Part shown: positions 1 through 8,240 of the stretch, piece by piece
Numbering within the stretch: the first letter of the stretch is position 1
Layout: each line of letters begins with the position of its first letter
From: JALYOK01 sp031419835
GTDB taxonomy: Bacteria > Pseudomonadota > Gammaproteobacteria > Burkholderiales > JALYOK01
Direction of reading: 5' to 3'
DNA: 37,256 nt
Assembly (NCBI GenBank): GCA_031419835.1
Contig: JANOLP010000055.1
Location: 1-37,256 of the forward strand
Program-made: the position numbers and the translations under genes
Notes under the pieces: generated by a model
Database searches by the model: none
What the model saw: the letters and a program-made list of their open reading frames with translations, nothing else
Told to the model about the DNA's origin: nothing

Positions 1-6
1 AAAGCA

Positions 7-31
7 GATCCTTCGCGTTGCTCAGGATGAC
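7..31. repeat. Fragment of a GTCATTGCGAG-type palindromic repeat
   Basis: A short hairpin, GATCC then TTCGCGTTGCTCA then GGAT, ending in GATGAC. It matches the half-copy at 8241-8269, where the arms are ATTGC and GCAAT around nearly the same TTCGCGTTGCTC loop, so the arms differ but still pair. The full version of this repeat is at 13285-13379. A further scrap (CTCGCAATGACGGC) is near 102-115. The 216 bases before the first gene otherwise hold only the hairpin at 168-204. Confidence 0.55.
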
Positions 32-167
32 ATGGGGGGTGGCAGCAACAGCACATGCGGTTCATGGCCCGTGAGCAGTATTGGCAGCGCCGATACAGGT
101 AACTCGCAATGACGGCAAAGAACGGGTTTTGCCACGAAGCCCGACCCGATTGCCTCCTGGCAGGGTA

Positions 168-204
168 TGCCTGGAGAGCCGCATCCAGATTGCCTCTCCG
201 GGCA
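168..204 (+). repeat. Core-conserved hairpin, copy 1
   Basis: Arms TGCCTGGAGAG and CTCTCCGGGCA pair over 11 positions, with one G-T wobble, around the core CCGCATCCAGATTG (179-192). It lies 12 bp past the stop of the minus-strand gene at 217. The left arm can alternatively pair upstream: CTCC-T-GGCA (154-162) with TGCC-T-GGAG (168-176), so the two folds exclude each other. Confidence 0.7.
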
Positions 205-216
205 CCGTTCATTTTT

Positions 217-1872
217 CTATTTCCCTTTATTGCGAATCGCGGTCAACGTCGTCCGCGTCGTAATCGCTTCCGGATCGAGCTTTATTTCAATTAATGCCGG
301 ACGATTCGCCGCTTGCGATCGCTCGAACGCCGCCACGAACTGATCGGTCGCTTCAACCGTTTCGCCGTGAGCCCCGTAAGCGCGAGCGAGTGCAGCGAAA
401 TCGGGGTTTTGTAATGCGGTACCGTGAACCCGCGCCGGATAGTCGCGTTCCTGGTGCATGCGAATCGTGCCGTACATGCTGTTATTCACCAGAATAAAAA
501 TCACGTTGGCGTTGTATTGCATCGCTGTCGCGAGTTCCTGTCCGGTCATCAAGAAATCGCCATCGCCGGTAAAGGTCACGACGGTCTTATGGGGACTAAC
601 CAACTTCGCGGCGATGCCCGCGGGCACGCCATAGCCCATCGCGCCATTGTTCGGCGCAAGCTGCGTGCGCGGTTGGCGCAGCGGATAAAATCGATGCACC
701 CATTGACTAAAATTTCCGGCGCCATTCGTGACGATTGCGCTCGCCGGCAATTTTTCTTTCAGCCATAACATGATCTGCCCCATATCGACCGCGCCGGGAC
801 ATGGGCCGGGAATGGTGTTCGCGACGTAGTCATCGTGTGCCGATTTCGTCCACGCATTCCAGCGAGTGCTATCGATTTTCGGCATCGCACGAAGAATGCC
901 CGCGAACGGCAGCATGCTGGAATTAATAAACAGATCCGCTTGATAATTTTTGCCGAGCTCATCACTACTCGGATGCACGTGTACGATTTTTTGCTTTGGA
1001 CGCGGCACATCGAACAGCGTGTAACCGCTGGTGGTCGTTTCGTCGAGCCGGCAGCCGACGACAATGACAACATCCGAATCCTTGACACGCTGCGCGAGTT
1101 TCGGATTGATACCGATACCGACATCGCCAGCGTAATTCGGATGGGTGTTGTCGAATAAGTCGTTGCGGCGAAACGCGCAACCCACCGGTAGATTCGCACT
1201 TTCCGCGAAGCCTTGAATCGCGCCACACGCATCGGGTGTCCAGCCGCCGCCGCCGAGCAACATGAATGGCCGCTCAGCGGTGCTTAACATTTCTCGAATT
1301 TGATCGAGTTGGCCGAGACCGGGATAGGAATAGATCGACTTGTAGCGCGGCGCGTCTTTTACATCCGCCTCGGCGACCAGCATGTCCTCCGGCAACGCCA
1401 ACACCACTGGCCCCGGCCGGCCAGATGTTGCGACATGAAACGCGTGGCTCAAATACTCAGGAATACGCTCAGCGCGATCGATCTGCGCGACCCATTTCGT
1501 CATCTCGCCGAACATGCGGCGATAATCGACTTCTTGAAACGCTTCACGCTCGACAAAATCACCGCCGACTTGGCCGATAAATAAAATCATCGGCGAAGAA
1601 TCTTGATAAGCCGTGTGTGCGCCGATGCTGGCGTTGGTGGCGCCGGGCCCGCGAGTGACGAAACAAATGCCGGGGCGTCCCGTCAGCTTGCCGTACGCTT
1701 CCGCCATGAACGATGCACCGCCTTCTTGGCGACAAACGATCAGTTTGAGTTGCTCGCGCACGTCGTACAACGCATCCAACACCGCGAGATAACTTTCGCC
1801 GGGTACGCAAAATGCCATATCGACGCCGTGACCGCGCAAGCCGTCGACTAAAATTTTTCCACCGCTACGCAT
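217..1872 (-). CDS. ThDP-dependent enzyme, acetolactate synthase large-subunit-like
   Basis: A 551-residue protein with the three-domain layout of the acetolactate synthase/benzoylformate decarboxylase superfamily. The activating glutamate is E50 in VCRQEGGASFMAEAYGK. The ThDP/Mg motif is GDGDF near residue 435, followed about 27 residues later by NNSMYG. The closest family I recognise is acetolactate-synthase-like proteins of unknown substrate; a role in branched-chain amino acid synthesis is doubtful because no ilvN or ilvC lies nearby. The reading frame is open to 1995, but I start at ATG 1872 because a GAAGGA Shine-Dalgarno lies about 9 nt before it and the protein then begins with the family's usual GGKILVDGL segment. 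It is divergent from the transporter at 2206. The actual 2-oxoacid substrate cannot be read from the sequence. Confidence 0.9.
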   Translation of the reverse strand: MRSGGKILVDGLRGHGVDMAFCVPGESYLAVLDALYDVREQLKLIVCRQEGGASFMAEAYGKLTGRPGICFVTRGPGATNASIGAHTAYQDSSPMILFIGQVGGDFVEREAFQEVDYRRMFGEMTKWVAQIDRAERIPEYLSHAFHVATSGRPGPVVLALPEDMLVAEADVKDAPRYKSIYSYPGLGQLDQIREMLSTAERPFMLLGGGGWTPDACGAIQGFAESANLPVGCAFRRNDLFDNTHPNYAGDVGIGINPKLAQRVKDSDVVIVVGCRLDETTTSGYTLFDVPRPKQKIVHVHPSSDELGKNYQADLFINSSMLPFAGILRAMPKIDSTRWNAWTKSAHDDYVANTIPGPCPGAVDMGQIMLWLKEKLPASAIVTNGAGNFSQWVHRFYPLRQPRTQLAPNNGAMGYGVPAGIAAKLVSPHKTVVTFTGDGDFLMTGQELATAMQYNANVIFILVNNSMYGTIRMHQERDYPARVHGTALQNPDFAALARAYGAHGETVEATDQFVAAFERSQAANRPALIEIKLDPEAITTRTTLTAIRNKGK

Positions 1873-1956
1873 GAATTGATTCCTTCGAATAGATGTATTT
1901 TTTCCTGTGCGATTATCGCATGAAGCGTCGGGAAAAATTGAATCTGGAATGCACGT

Positions 1957-1989
1957 TGCCACGAGCCGCATAGGGCTTGCATTGTGGCA
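1957..1989 (+). repeat. Core-conserved hairpin, copy 2
   Basis: Outer arms TGCCAC and GTGGCA enclose the core CCGCATAGGGCTTG (1966-1979). An inner AGCC/GGCT pairing is also possible, so this copy folds a little differently from the others. It lies in the 333-bp divergent gap 1873-2205, which also holds copy 3 and a paired palindromic repeat; I see no clear promoter in that gap. Confidence 0.6.
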
Positions 1990-1996
1990 TTGCATG

Positions 1997-2030
1997 GCCC
2001 GAGAGGCTCATGAATACTACCTCTCAGGGC
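1997..2030 (+). repeat. Core-conserved hairpin, copy 3 (divergent core)
   Basis: Arms GCCCGAGAGG and CCTCTCAGGGC pair over 10 positions with one bulged A. The loop region GCTCATGAATACTA (2006-2019) resembles the core of the copy at 33101 (GCGCATGGATATTG) but departs from the consensus at several bases. It forms a tandem pair with copy 2, eight bases apart. Confidence 0.55.
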
Positions 2031-2043
2031 ATCATCCCTTTGT

Positions 2044-2140
2044 GTCATTCCCGCGAAGGCGGGAATCCATTTGGCCTAAGCAAGAACAATGACATTTAAA
2101 CTGCAGACGTACTATGGATTCCCGCCTACGCGGTAATGAC
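2044..2140. repeat. Paired TCATTCCCGCG palindromic repeat, copy 1
   Basis: Two inverted units each contain a small hairpin (TTCCCGC-GAAG-GCGGGAA in the left unit) and are bounded by GTCATT and AATGAC. The right unit has one substitution that weakens its hairpin (GCGGTAATGAC). The same paired structure recurs at 6391-6470 and 20332-20410. It ends 65 bp before the transporter start, so it probably lies in that gene's leader or promoter region. Confidence 0.85.
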
Positions 2141-2205
2141 AAGGCGGCATACGTCGTGTCGAGGTGTATGATCTCCAAAAATAAGTCACCACGCCGGAGG
2201 AAAAA

Positions 2206-3495
2206 ATGGATCGTGCGCAACGCAGAGTGCTAATGGCATCGGCCGTCGGTTCGGCGCTGGAGTGGTATGATTTTTTCCTCTACGGCACCGCGTCGGCGCT
2301 CGTCTTCAGCGAATTATTTTTTCCCAAGCTCGATCCTAATATGGGCATCCTCGCGTCGTTTGCGACCTTCGGTGTGGGATTTTTCGCGCGGCCCTTTGGC
2401 GGATTGGTGTTCGGCCACCTGGGCGACAAAATCGGCCGCAAGCCAATTTTGGTTTTTACATTGCTGCTCGTCGGCGGCGGTACGTTCTTGATTGGCTTGC
2501 TGCCGACTTACGATTCCATCGGCATTTGGGCGCCGATCTTATTGGTGGTATTGCGCTTGGTGCAAGGCTTCGGTGCGGGCGCGGAATACGGCGGCGCGGT
2601 GATCCTCGCGGTAGAGTACGCACCGCCGGGCAAGCGCGGCTTATATGGCTCCTTTGCGCCCATCGGCGTGTGCTTGGGCATCTTGCTCGCGCAAGGCGTG
2701 TTCGCGCTTTTTTCTATGATGCCGAAGGACGAATTTTTGAGTTGGGGTTGGCGCGTGCCTTTTCTACTCAGCATCTTCGTCATCGCGCTCGGCGTTTACA
2801 TTCGCGCAAAAGTCATGGAAACGCCGGTGTTCCAACAAGCGATTGAAAAGCGCCAAGTGTTGCGCGCGCCGGTGATGGAAGCAATTAAACGCCATCCGCG
2901 CGAATTTTTCGTCGTCGTCGGTGCACGCCTCGCGGAGAATGGTTTGGGCTATTTGTTTCCGGTATTCACGCTGAGTTATTTGACTAAGAATTTAGGCTTG
3001 CCGAAGAACATGGTGCTGACGGGATTGGTGATCGCCAGCTTCGTGCAAATTTTTGCCGTGCTCGGATTCAGCATGCTGTCGGATAAAATCGGCCGGCGGC
3101 CTGTATACATCGGCGCGGCGATTTTCTGCGCGCTGTTCGCGTTTCCGTTTTTTATGCTCGTGAATACGCAAAGTACGCCGCTAATTTATCTCGCATTAAT
3201 CCTGGCAATCGCGATCGGCGTCGGCGGCATGTTCGGCCCGCAAGCGGCGTATTTCGCCGAGCTATTCGGCCCGCGCATCCGCTACAGTGGCTTCGCGTTC
3301 GCGCGGGAATTGGGATCGATTTTAGCCGGTGGGCCGGCGCCCTTTATTGCGACTTGGTTACTCATGCAAGGCGGCGGCGCGCCCTGGTTCGTCGCGATTT
3401 ACATCATTGTGTTGTCGGTCATAACCGCGATTGCGGTGTATTTTGGGCCGGAAACATATAAGAGTGATATTGCCGAAGAGCGGGTTGGTGCATAA
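2206..3495 (+). CDS. MFS transporter, metabolite:H+ symporter (MHS) type
   Basis: A 429-residue inner-membrane protein with about 12 hydrophobic segments. It opens with the MHS-family signature SAVGSALEWYDFFLYGTA. The MFS loop 2-3 motif appears as GHLGDKIGRKP, is repeated as SDKIGRRP in the second half, and is followed by RLVQGFGAGAEYGGA. Members such as ProP, ShiA and KgtP import osmolytes or organic acids by proton symport; the substrate here cannot be told. The start is well set by GGAGG six bases before ATG. The stop codon lies inside a REP sequence (3487-3506). Divergence from the ThDP enzyme suggests, but does not show, that it imports a related acid. Confidence 0.92.
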   Translation: MDRAQRRVLMASAVGSALEWYDFFLYGTASALVFSELFFPKLDPNMGILASFATFGVGFFARPFGGLVFGHLGDKIGRKPILVFTLLLVGGGTFLIGLLPTYDSIGIWAPILLVVLRLVQGFGAGAEYGGAVILAVEYAPPGKRGLYGSFAPIGVCLGILLAQGVFALFSMMPKDEFLSWGWRVPFLLSIFVIALGVYIRAKVMETPVFQQAIEKRQVLRAPVMEAIKRHPREFFVVVGARLAENGLGYLFPVFTLSYLTKNLGLPKNMVLTGLVIASFVQIFAVLGFSMLSDKIGRRPVYIGAAIFCALFAFPFFMLVNTQSTPLIYLALILAIAIGVGGMFGPQAAYFAELFGPRIRYSGFAFARELGSILAGGPAPFIATWLLMQGGGAPWFVAIYIIVLSVITAIAVYFGPETYKSDIAEERVGA

Positions 3496-3506
3496 ATGCA
3501 CCCTAC
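3487..3506 (-). repeat. RAYT-type REP, copy 1 (inverted)
   Basis: GGTGCATAAATGCACCCTAC: a 7-bp hairpin GGTGCAT/ATGCACC followed by CTAC. On the minus strand it therefore has the GTAG tetranucleotide 5' of a stem-loop that is typical of REPs handled by REP-associated tyrosine transposases. It contains the stop codon of the MFS gene. Confidence 0.88.
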
Positions 3507-3547
3507 CAATGCATGTTGCGATGCATAATTTCGCCCTAACAATTTAT

Positions 3548-3567
3548 GTAGGGTGCATTTATGCACC
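3548..3567 (+). repeat. RAYT-type REP, copy 2 (direct)
   Basis: GTAG followed by the GGTGCAT-TT-ATGCACC hairpin, the mirror partner of the copy at 3487. Together they form a paired REP on the downstream side of the transposase gene, whose stop codon begins three bases further on. Confidence 0.88.
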
Positions 3568-3569
3568 AT

Positions 3570-4118
3570 TCATTCGGCAATGGCCAATTTTTCGAATATC
3601 GTTTCCGAAACCGCCCAATCCATCGGATAAATCCCTTGTTTCACGAAGCGATGAAAAGTCGAGTAGGGCCAATCGATACAGCGACCCACAAGGTCATGCT
3701 TAACGGGATTCCAGTGGATGTAATCGACATGACGTTCGTAGTCGATCTCATCACGAATTAAGTGTTCCCAAAAGCGGCGTTGCCAGAATCCTGCTTCGCC
3801 GCGTTTGCGCTGCGACGCGTTGAATTTTTCCGGATCAACGTAGCGCGGCGCGCACTTTCTGCTGACATGCTGTTTGATCTGTGTCCAACGGATCGAGAAA
3901 TCGGAATCACCTTCGGGTAAAGTCCAAATGCAGTGCAGATGATCGGGTAACAGTACCCAGGCATCGATCGTAAAGGGATGGCGCAGACGAGTCTGTTCGA
4001 TTCCTTCACGCAGCGCTTCGCGAACATCGTTGCTGGTTAGCCACGGTTCGCGCGAGCGCGTCACTACGGTGAAAAAATAGGTTGCGCCGGGTGAGGTTAC
4101 GCGCCGATAGTTTGGCAT
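3570..4118 (-). CDS. REP-associated tyrosine transposase (RAYT, Y1/HUH family)
   Basis: A 182-residue single-domain HUH nuclease of the IS200-like Y1 superfamily. The HUH motif is PDHLHCIW (H60, H62), and the helix with the expected nucleophilic tyrosine is HVDYIHWNPVKH (probably Y133). The N-terminus YRRVTSPGATYFFTVVT and the FWQRRFWEHLIRDEID segment are characteristic of RAYTs. These single-copy domesticated enzymes are thought to cut and mobilise REP hairpins that carry a GTAG tetranucleotide. Both flanks here carry exactly such paired REPs. The frame looks intact, so the enzyme is probably functional. Confidence 0.93.
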   Translation of the reverse strand: MPNYRRVTSPGATYFFTVVTRSREPWLTSNDVREALREGIEQTRLRHPFTIDAWVLLPDHLHCIWTLPEGDSDFSIRWTQIKQHVSRKCAPRYVDPEKFNASQRKRGEAGFWQRRFWEHLIRDEIDYERHVDYIHWNPVKHDLVGRCIDWPYSTFHRFVKQGIYPMDWAVSETIFEKLAIAE

Positions 4119-4144
4119 TGTGGATCAATAAATTGTTGTCGTTT

Positions 4145-4164
4145 GGTGCATAAATGCACCCTAC
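4145..4164 (-). repeat. RAYT-type REP, copy 3 (inverted)
   Basis: Identical in all 20 bases to the copy at 3487. It lies 26 bp upstream of the RAYT start codon, in the gene's leader. Confidence 0.88.
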
Positions 4165-4186
4165 AGAACTTCAAAAACCAAGAGTT

Positions 4187-4206
4187 GTAGGGTGCATTCA
4201 TGCACC
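4187..4206 (+). repeat. RAYT-type REP, copy 4 (direct)
   Basis: GTAG followed by GGTGCAT-TC-ATGCACC. It differs from copy 2 only in the loop and ends 4 bp from the stop codon of the acyl-CoA ligase gene. Confidence 0.88.
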
Positions 4207-4210
4207 GTTT

Positions 4211-5821
4211 TCACCATGTCCAATTTTTATAAGTGTCGCGCAACTTCGTTTTCAAAAATTTTCCGGTTGATGTTCGCGGAATCGCATCGACGAACACGAT
4301 GCCATCGGGCACTTGCCACTTAGCATATTTGGCGAGCAGAAATTCGCGTATTTCTTCGACGCTGGCATTTTGTGCGGGTTTCAGCACCACCACTGCGAGC
4401 GGTCGCTCATCCCATTTCGGATGTGGCACGGCGATCACCGCTGCTTCCGCCACGGCAGGATGACCCATGATGGAATTTTCCAAATCGACGGAACTGATCC
4501 ATTCGCCGCCGGATTTGATCAAGTCTTTGGCGCGATCCGTGAGACGCAGATAACCATCTTTTCCGATCATGCCGACGTCGCCGGTTTTGAGCCAGCCATC
4601 GGCCGTGAAGCTTTCTTCCGATTTCGGCAGGTTGTGATAACTGCCGGTGATCCAGGGGCCCCGCACTTGGACTTCGCCAACGGCTTCGCCATCCCAAGGC
4701 GCTTCGCCTTCTTCGTTCATGATGCGAATATCGACGAACGGAACGACCAGACCTTGGCGTGCGACGGCCGCTGCGCGTTCGTCTGGCGTGCCATTGCGCG
4801 TGTTCCGATCGAGGCGCGATATGGTGGCGATGGGCGAGGTTTCTGTCATGCCCCAGCCTTGAATGATTTCCAGGTCGAATTCGGCGTAGGCTTTAATTAA
4901 CGATGCAGGTACGGCAGAGCCGCCGACGGTCATGCGCATGCCGGGCACTAATTGCCATTTGCCGGGATTTTGTTGCAGGGTTTGTAACAACCCGAGCCAG
5001 ATGGTCGGCACGCCGGCGGAGACGGTGACTTGTTCTTTTTCGTATAACTCCAACAAACTTTCGCCATCTAAAAATGGCCCAGGGAAAACAAACTTCGCAC
5101 CGACCATGGCGCAGATGTAGGGAATCGCCCAGGCGTTAGCGTGGAACATTGGCACGACCGGCAGCACGCAATCGGAATTTTGATAACTGCCGGAATCGGG
5201 CATCGCCGACATGAAGGCATGCAGGATCGTCGAGCGATGGGAGTAGACCACGCCTTTTGGTTGGCCTGTGGTGCCGGAGGTGTAACACATCCCGCAGGGT
5301 TCGTTTTCCTCAATGTCCGGATATTGAAAGTTACCTTTCGCGGTGGCGAGGAATTTTTCGTAGTCTTCGTAGCCGGGCGGGATGGGTTTTCCGGAAAGCG
5401 AAAATACAAACACCCGCTCGAATTTGACCTTGTCTTTAAACTGCGCGAATAGCGGCAGCAATACATCGTCGACGATCACGAAGCGATCTTCCGCATGGTT
5501 GGCGATGAAGGCGATATCTTCGGGGAACAAGCGAAGATTCAAGGTATGCAACACGCCGCCGGCGACCGGGATGCCGAAATAGCATTCCATGTGGGCGTAA
5601 CTATTCCACATCAACGTTGCGACGCGCTCGCCGCGCTTAAGGCCGGCCTGATGCAGCGCTTGTGCTAATTGTTTGGAGCGACGAAAGAAATCGGCGTAGG
5701 CGTAGCGATGTATTGAGCGATCACCCATGCGCGAAACAATTTCGCGCGAGCCATATAATTTTCCGGCACGCTCTAATATGTGGTTGAGCGTGAGGGGATA
5801 CTGCATCATCGTGGACTTCAC
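4211..5821 (-). CDS. Fatty-acyl-CoA ligase (AMP-forming), AlkK/DmdB-like
   Basis: A 536-residue ANL-superfamily enzyme that activates a carboxylic acid through an acyl-adenylate to the CoA thioester. Visible motifs are the P-loop YTSGTTGQPKGVVYSH, the GWGMTETSP adenylate-binding motif, the hinge region DGWLKTGDVG...LTDRAKDLIKSGGEWIS, and the C-terminal lysine motif PRTSTGKFLK. The overall pattern resembles medium-chain (AlkK) and methylmercaptopropionate (DmdB) ligases more than FadD. I choose GTG 5821 as start because GGAG lies six bases before it; the ATG pair at 5806-5809 is too far from that site, and the frame open to 5860 lacks support. It is divergent from the MaoC gene, 68 bp away. 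Confidence 0.9.
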   Translation of the reverse strand: MKSTMMQYPLTLNHILERAGKLYGSREIVSRMGDRSIHRYAYADFFRRSKQLAQALHQAGLKRGERVATLMWNSYAHMECYFGIPVAGGVLHTLNLRLFPEDIAFIANHAEDRFVIVDDVLLPLFAQFKDKVKFERVFVFSLSGKPIPPGYEDYEKFLATAKGNFQYPDIEENEPCGMCYTSGTTGQPKGVVYSHRSTILHAFMSAMPDSGSYQNSDCVLPVVPMFHANAWAIPYICAMVGAKFVFPGPFLDGESLLELYEKEQVTVSAGVPTIWLGLLQTLQQNPGKWQLVPGMRMTVGGSAVPASLIKAYAEFDLEIIQGWGMTETSPIATISRLDRNTRNGTPDERAAAVARQGLVVPFVDIRIMNEEGEAPWDGEAVGEVQVRGPWITGSYHNLPKSEESFTADGWLKTGDVGMIGKDGYLRLTDRAKDLIKSGGEWISSVDLENSIMGHPAVAEAAVIAVPHPKWDERPLAVVVLKPAQNASVEEIREFLLAKYAKWQVPDGIVFVDAIPRTSTGKFLKTKLRDTYKNWTW

Positions 5822-5889
5822 ATTTTTCTCCGACCGTAAGGCGTTATAATTTGCCGACAATATACTACGAAAGCTCGGGGAAATTCGCC

Positions 5890-6348
5890 ATGGCGATAAA
5901 GACGTTTGAGAATTGCAAAGAATTGCACGACTGGGTTGGCAAAGAAGTCGCTGTGACCAGTTGGTTGACGGTGACGCAACAACGCATCGACGATTTCGCC
6001 AAAGCGTCCGGCGATTATCAGTGGATTCACGTCGACCCTGAACGCGCTGCGAAGTCGCCGTTCGGCGCGACCATTGCGCATGGATTTTTGACGATGTCGT
6101 TGCTGAGCCATTTTATCTACGAGGCGACCGAGATCAAAAGCGTGCGGATGGGCATCAACTATGGTTTGAATCGCTTGCGTTTCATCACGCCGGTGAAAGT
6201 GAATTCGGACATACGTGCGCGCTTTACGCTCGCATCGGTTGAAGATTTGAAAGATGGCGTGCAGACCATTTGGAATGTGACGGTCGAGATTAAGGGTTCG
6301 GAAAAACCGGCGCTGATCGCCGAATGGGTTACACGGCGACATGAGTAA
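5890..6348 (+). CDS. MaoC-like (R)-specific enoyl-CoA hydratase
   Basis: A 152-residue single-hotdog protein with the hydratase-2 motif: D42 and H47 in the segment KASGDYQWIHVDPERA, then SPFGATIAHGFLTMSLL. Family members hydrate trans-2-enoyl-CoA to (R)-3-hydroxyacyl-CoA, in beta-oxidation side paths or polyhydroxyalkanoate supply. ATG 5890 is chosen because GGGGA precedes it by 8 nt and the family usually starts MxxKTFE; the frame is open 13 codons further upstream. Its position between two acyl-CoA ligases fits a fatty-acid role, although the chain length is unknown. Confidence 0.9.
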   Translation: MAIKTFENCKELHDWVGKEVAVTSWLTVTQQRIDDFAKASGDYQWIHVDPERAAKSPFGATIAHGFLTMSLLSHFIYEATEIKSVRMGINYGLNRLRFITPVKVNSDIRARFTLASVEDLKDGVQTIWNVTVEIKGSEKPALIAEWVTRRHE

Positions 6349-6390
6349 ACGATGGCGTTGATTTAGCGGTGCGCGCAAAGACACCCATGT

Positions 6391-6470
6391 GTCATTCCCG
6401 CGTAGGCGGGAATCCATAGTGCCTTCGCAATTTCTGCCGCCGTATGGATTCCCGCCTACGCGGGAATGAC
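6391..6470. repeat. Paired TCATTCCCGCG palindromic repeat, copy 2
   Basis: Left unit 6391-6417 and right unit 6444-6470 are perfect inverted copies of each other, each with an internal TTCCCGC/GCGGGAA hairpin. The pair ends 35 bp before the acyl-CoA ligase start at 6506. Confidence 0.9.
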
Positions 6471-6505
6471 AGAATATAAGTTGGTCACAATAATTTGACG
6501 GAAAC

Positions 6506-8191
6506 ATGCCATTCAAACGCTCACCCTATTGGCCGCAAGGCTTACCCCATCACCTGACGATTCCCGAAACAAACCTCTACTACAACCTGGCGGTTTCGGC
6601 TGTACGTTTCCCAAACAAAGACGCGATCATTTTCTACGATTCGAAAACCAGTTACGCCGAACTCGACGCGCAAGTCAATAAACTAGCCGGTTTTCTGCAG
6701 CACCGCTGTGGCATCAAGCGCGGTGATCGCGTGTTGCTTTATATGCAGAATAGCCCGCAGTTTATCGTTGCGTTTTACGCGATTTTGCGCGCTGATGCGA
6801 TGGTGGTGCCGGTGAATCCGATGAATCTTACCGCAGAGCTTGCGCACTATATCGACGACGCCGACGCGGTCACCGCGATCGTAGGTCAAGAAGTGTTTCC
6901 ACAGATTCGGCCGCACGTCGGCACGACGCTATTGAAGAATGTCATCGTCGCAACCTATTCGGATTACCTGACGACGGCGACGGATTTGAAGGTGCCGGAA
7001 TTTATTCAGACGCCGCGTATCGAGCAAAATATCCCCGGCGTAACTGCCTGGAGATCCGCTCTGGATGCGGATCTTCAGGCATCGCCGAGCGCCGCTGGGG
7101 CGCAGGATTTGTGCGTGATGCCGTATACGTCGGGCACGACAGGCAAACCAAAAGGCTGCATCCATATTCATAGTTCGGTCATGATGACGACCGTTACCCA
7201 CGGCGCGTGGCTGGGTGCGGGAACGGCCGATGCGGTGATTCTCGCGGTGTTGCCGTTCTTTCACGTGACGGGCATGCAAGGCAGTATGAACGGACCGATT
7301 TATTATGGGCAGACGATTGTGTTGTTGCCGCGTTGGGATCGCGAAGTCGCAGCAATGATGGTGCAGCGATACAAAGTGACCGGCTGGACCAATATTCCGA
7401 CCATGGTGATCGACTTTCTGATGAATCCAAAGATCGCGGAATACGATCTTTCCAGCATCACGCGCGTGGGGGGTGGCGGTGCGGCGATGCCGGAAGCCAT
7501 CGCGCAGAAGTTACAAGACCTGTGCAAGCTGACTTACATCGAAGGATATGGATTATCCGAAACCATGGCGCCGACCCATGTTAACCCCGTCGATCGCCCG
7601 AAGAAACAATGTCTCGGCATTCCGATTTTCGACACCGACGCGCGCGTGATCAATCCCGATACCTTACAAGAACTACCGGTCGGCGAAGTCGGCGAAATCA
7701 TCTCTCACGGCCCGCAAGTTTTTCAAGGCTATTGGAAAAATCCGAAAGCCAGCGCGGAGTCGTTCATCGAATTCGACGGCAAGCGTTTTTTTCGCACCGG
7801 TGATTTAGGCCGCGTTGACGAAGAAGGTTATTTTTATATCGTCGACCGCTTGAAGCGCATGATAAATGCCTCGGGTTTCAAAGTCTGGCCCGCGGAAGTC
7901 GAAGCGATGATGTATCAAAACCCGCACATCCAAGAAGCCTGCATCATCGGCTCCCAGGATGCCTATCGCGGCGAGACGGTGAAAGCCGTTGTCATGCTCA
8001 AAGAAGCCAGCCGCCCCAAAGTGGCCGAGCAAGAAATTATCGATTGGTGCAAAGCGAACATGGCGGCATACAAATATCCGCGCATCGTCGAGTTTCGCGA
8101 TTCACCGTTACCGAAATCGGCGACGGGCAAAGTGCAATGGCGGATGCTTCAAGAACAGGAAAATGCCAAGTTTAGCAAGCCGATTTCGTAG
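6506..8191 (+). CDS. Long-chain fatty-acid-CoA ligase (AMP-forming)
   Basis: A 561-residue ANL enzyme with the P-loop YTSGTTGKPKGCIHIH, EGYGLSETMAPTH, GKRFFRTGDLGRVDEEGYFYIVDRLKRMINASGFKVWPAEVE and the catalytic lysine motif PKSATGKVQW. It is only distantly similar to the ligase at 4211, so the two are paralogues and not a recent duplication. The AlkK-type glutamate/tyrosine adenylate motif and the R-x-K-x-x-I-x-x-S-G-F-K-V-W stretch are typical of long-chain acyl-CoA synthetases in proteobacteria. The start has GGA six bases upstream. It follows the MaoC gene by 157 bp, most of which is a palindromic repeat. Confidence 0.9.
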   Translation: MPFKRSPYWPQGLPHHLTIPETNLYYNLAVSAVRFPNKDAIIFYDSKTSYAELDAQVNKLAGFLQHRCGIKRGDRVLLYMQNSPQFIVAFYAILRADAMVVPVNPMNLTAELAHYIDDADAVTAIVGQEVFPQIRPHVGTTLLKNVIVATYSDYLTTATDLKVPEFIQTPRIEQNIPGVTAWRSALDADLQASPSAAGAQDLCVMPYTSGTTGKPKGCIHIHSSVMMTTVTHGAWLGAGTADAVILAVLPFFHVTGMQGSMNGPIYYGQTIVLLPRWDREVAAMMVQRYKVTGWTNIPTMVIDFLMNPKIAEYDLSSITRVGGGGAAMPEAIAQKLQDLCKLTYIEGYGLSETMAPTHVNPVDRPKKQCLGIPIFDTDARVINPDTLQELPVGEVGEIISHGPQVFQGYWKNPKASAESFIEFDGKRFFRTGDLGRVDEEGYFYIVDRLKRMINASGFKVWPAEVEAMMYQNPHIQEACIIGSQDAYRGETVKAVVMLKEASRPKVAEQEIIDWCKANMAAYKYPRIVEFRDSPLPKSATGKVQWRMLQEQENAKFSKPIS

Positions 8192-8240
8192 GCGTGCTGT
8201 GCTAGAATTGACTCTTACGACGAGTTTCACTTAGTCAAGA

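Larger units (their letters stand above)
3487..4206. mobile_element. RAYT gene with paired REPs on both sides
   Basis: The transposase gene is bracketed by an inverted plus direct REP pair on its left (3487-3567) and another on its right (4145-4206). All four share the GGTGCAT-NN-ATGCACC stem. Spacing within the pairs is 41 and 22 bp. I found no other copy of this REP in the window. The module sits between the convergent MFS and acyl-CoA ligase genes. Confidence 0.85.

Noticed and set aside
168..204. Integron attC site
   Set aside because: The hairpin lacks the RYYYAAC and GTTRRRY boxes and there is no integrase or cassette array; arm sequences vary freely between copies.
1873..1995. Extended N-terminus of the ThDP enzyme to 1995
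   Set aside because: The extra 41 residues do not resemble the family, and a good Shine-Dalgarno is found at ATG 1872; the region holds hairpin copies 2 and 3.
2044..2140. Intrinsic terminator for the ThDP enzyme or MFS gene
   Set aside because: The hairpins are members of a dispersed repeat, have no T-run, and lie upstream of both genes.
5818..6516. Minus-strand ORF of 232 residues across the MaoC gene and repeat copy 2
   Set aside because: It reads antisense to a clear MaoC gene and through a palindromic repeat; its composition is not protein-like.
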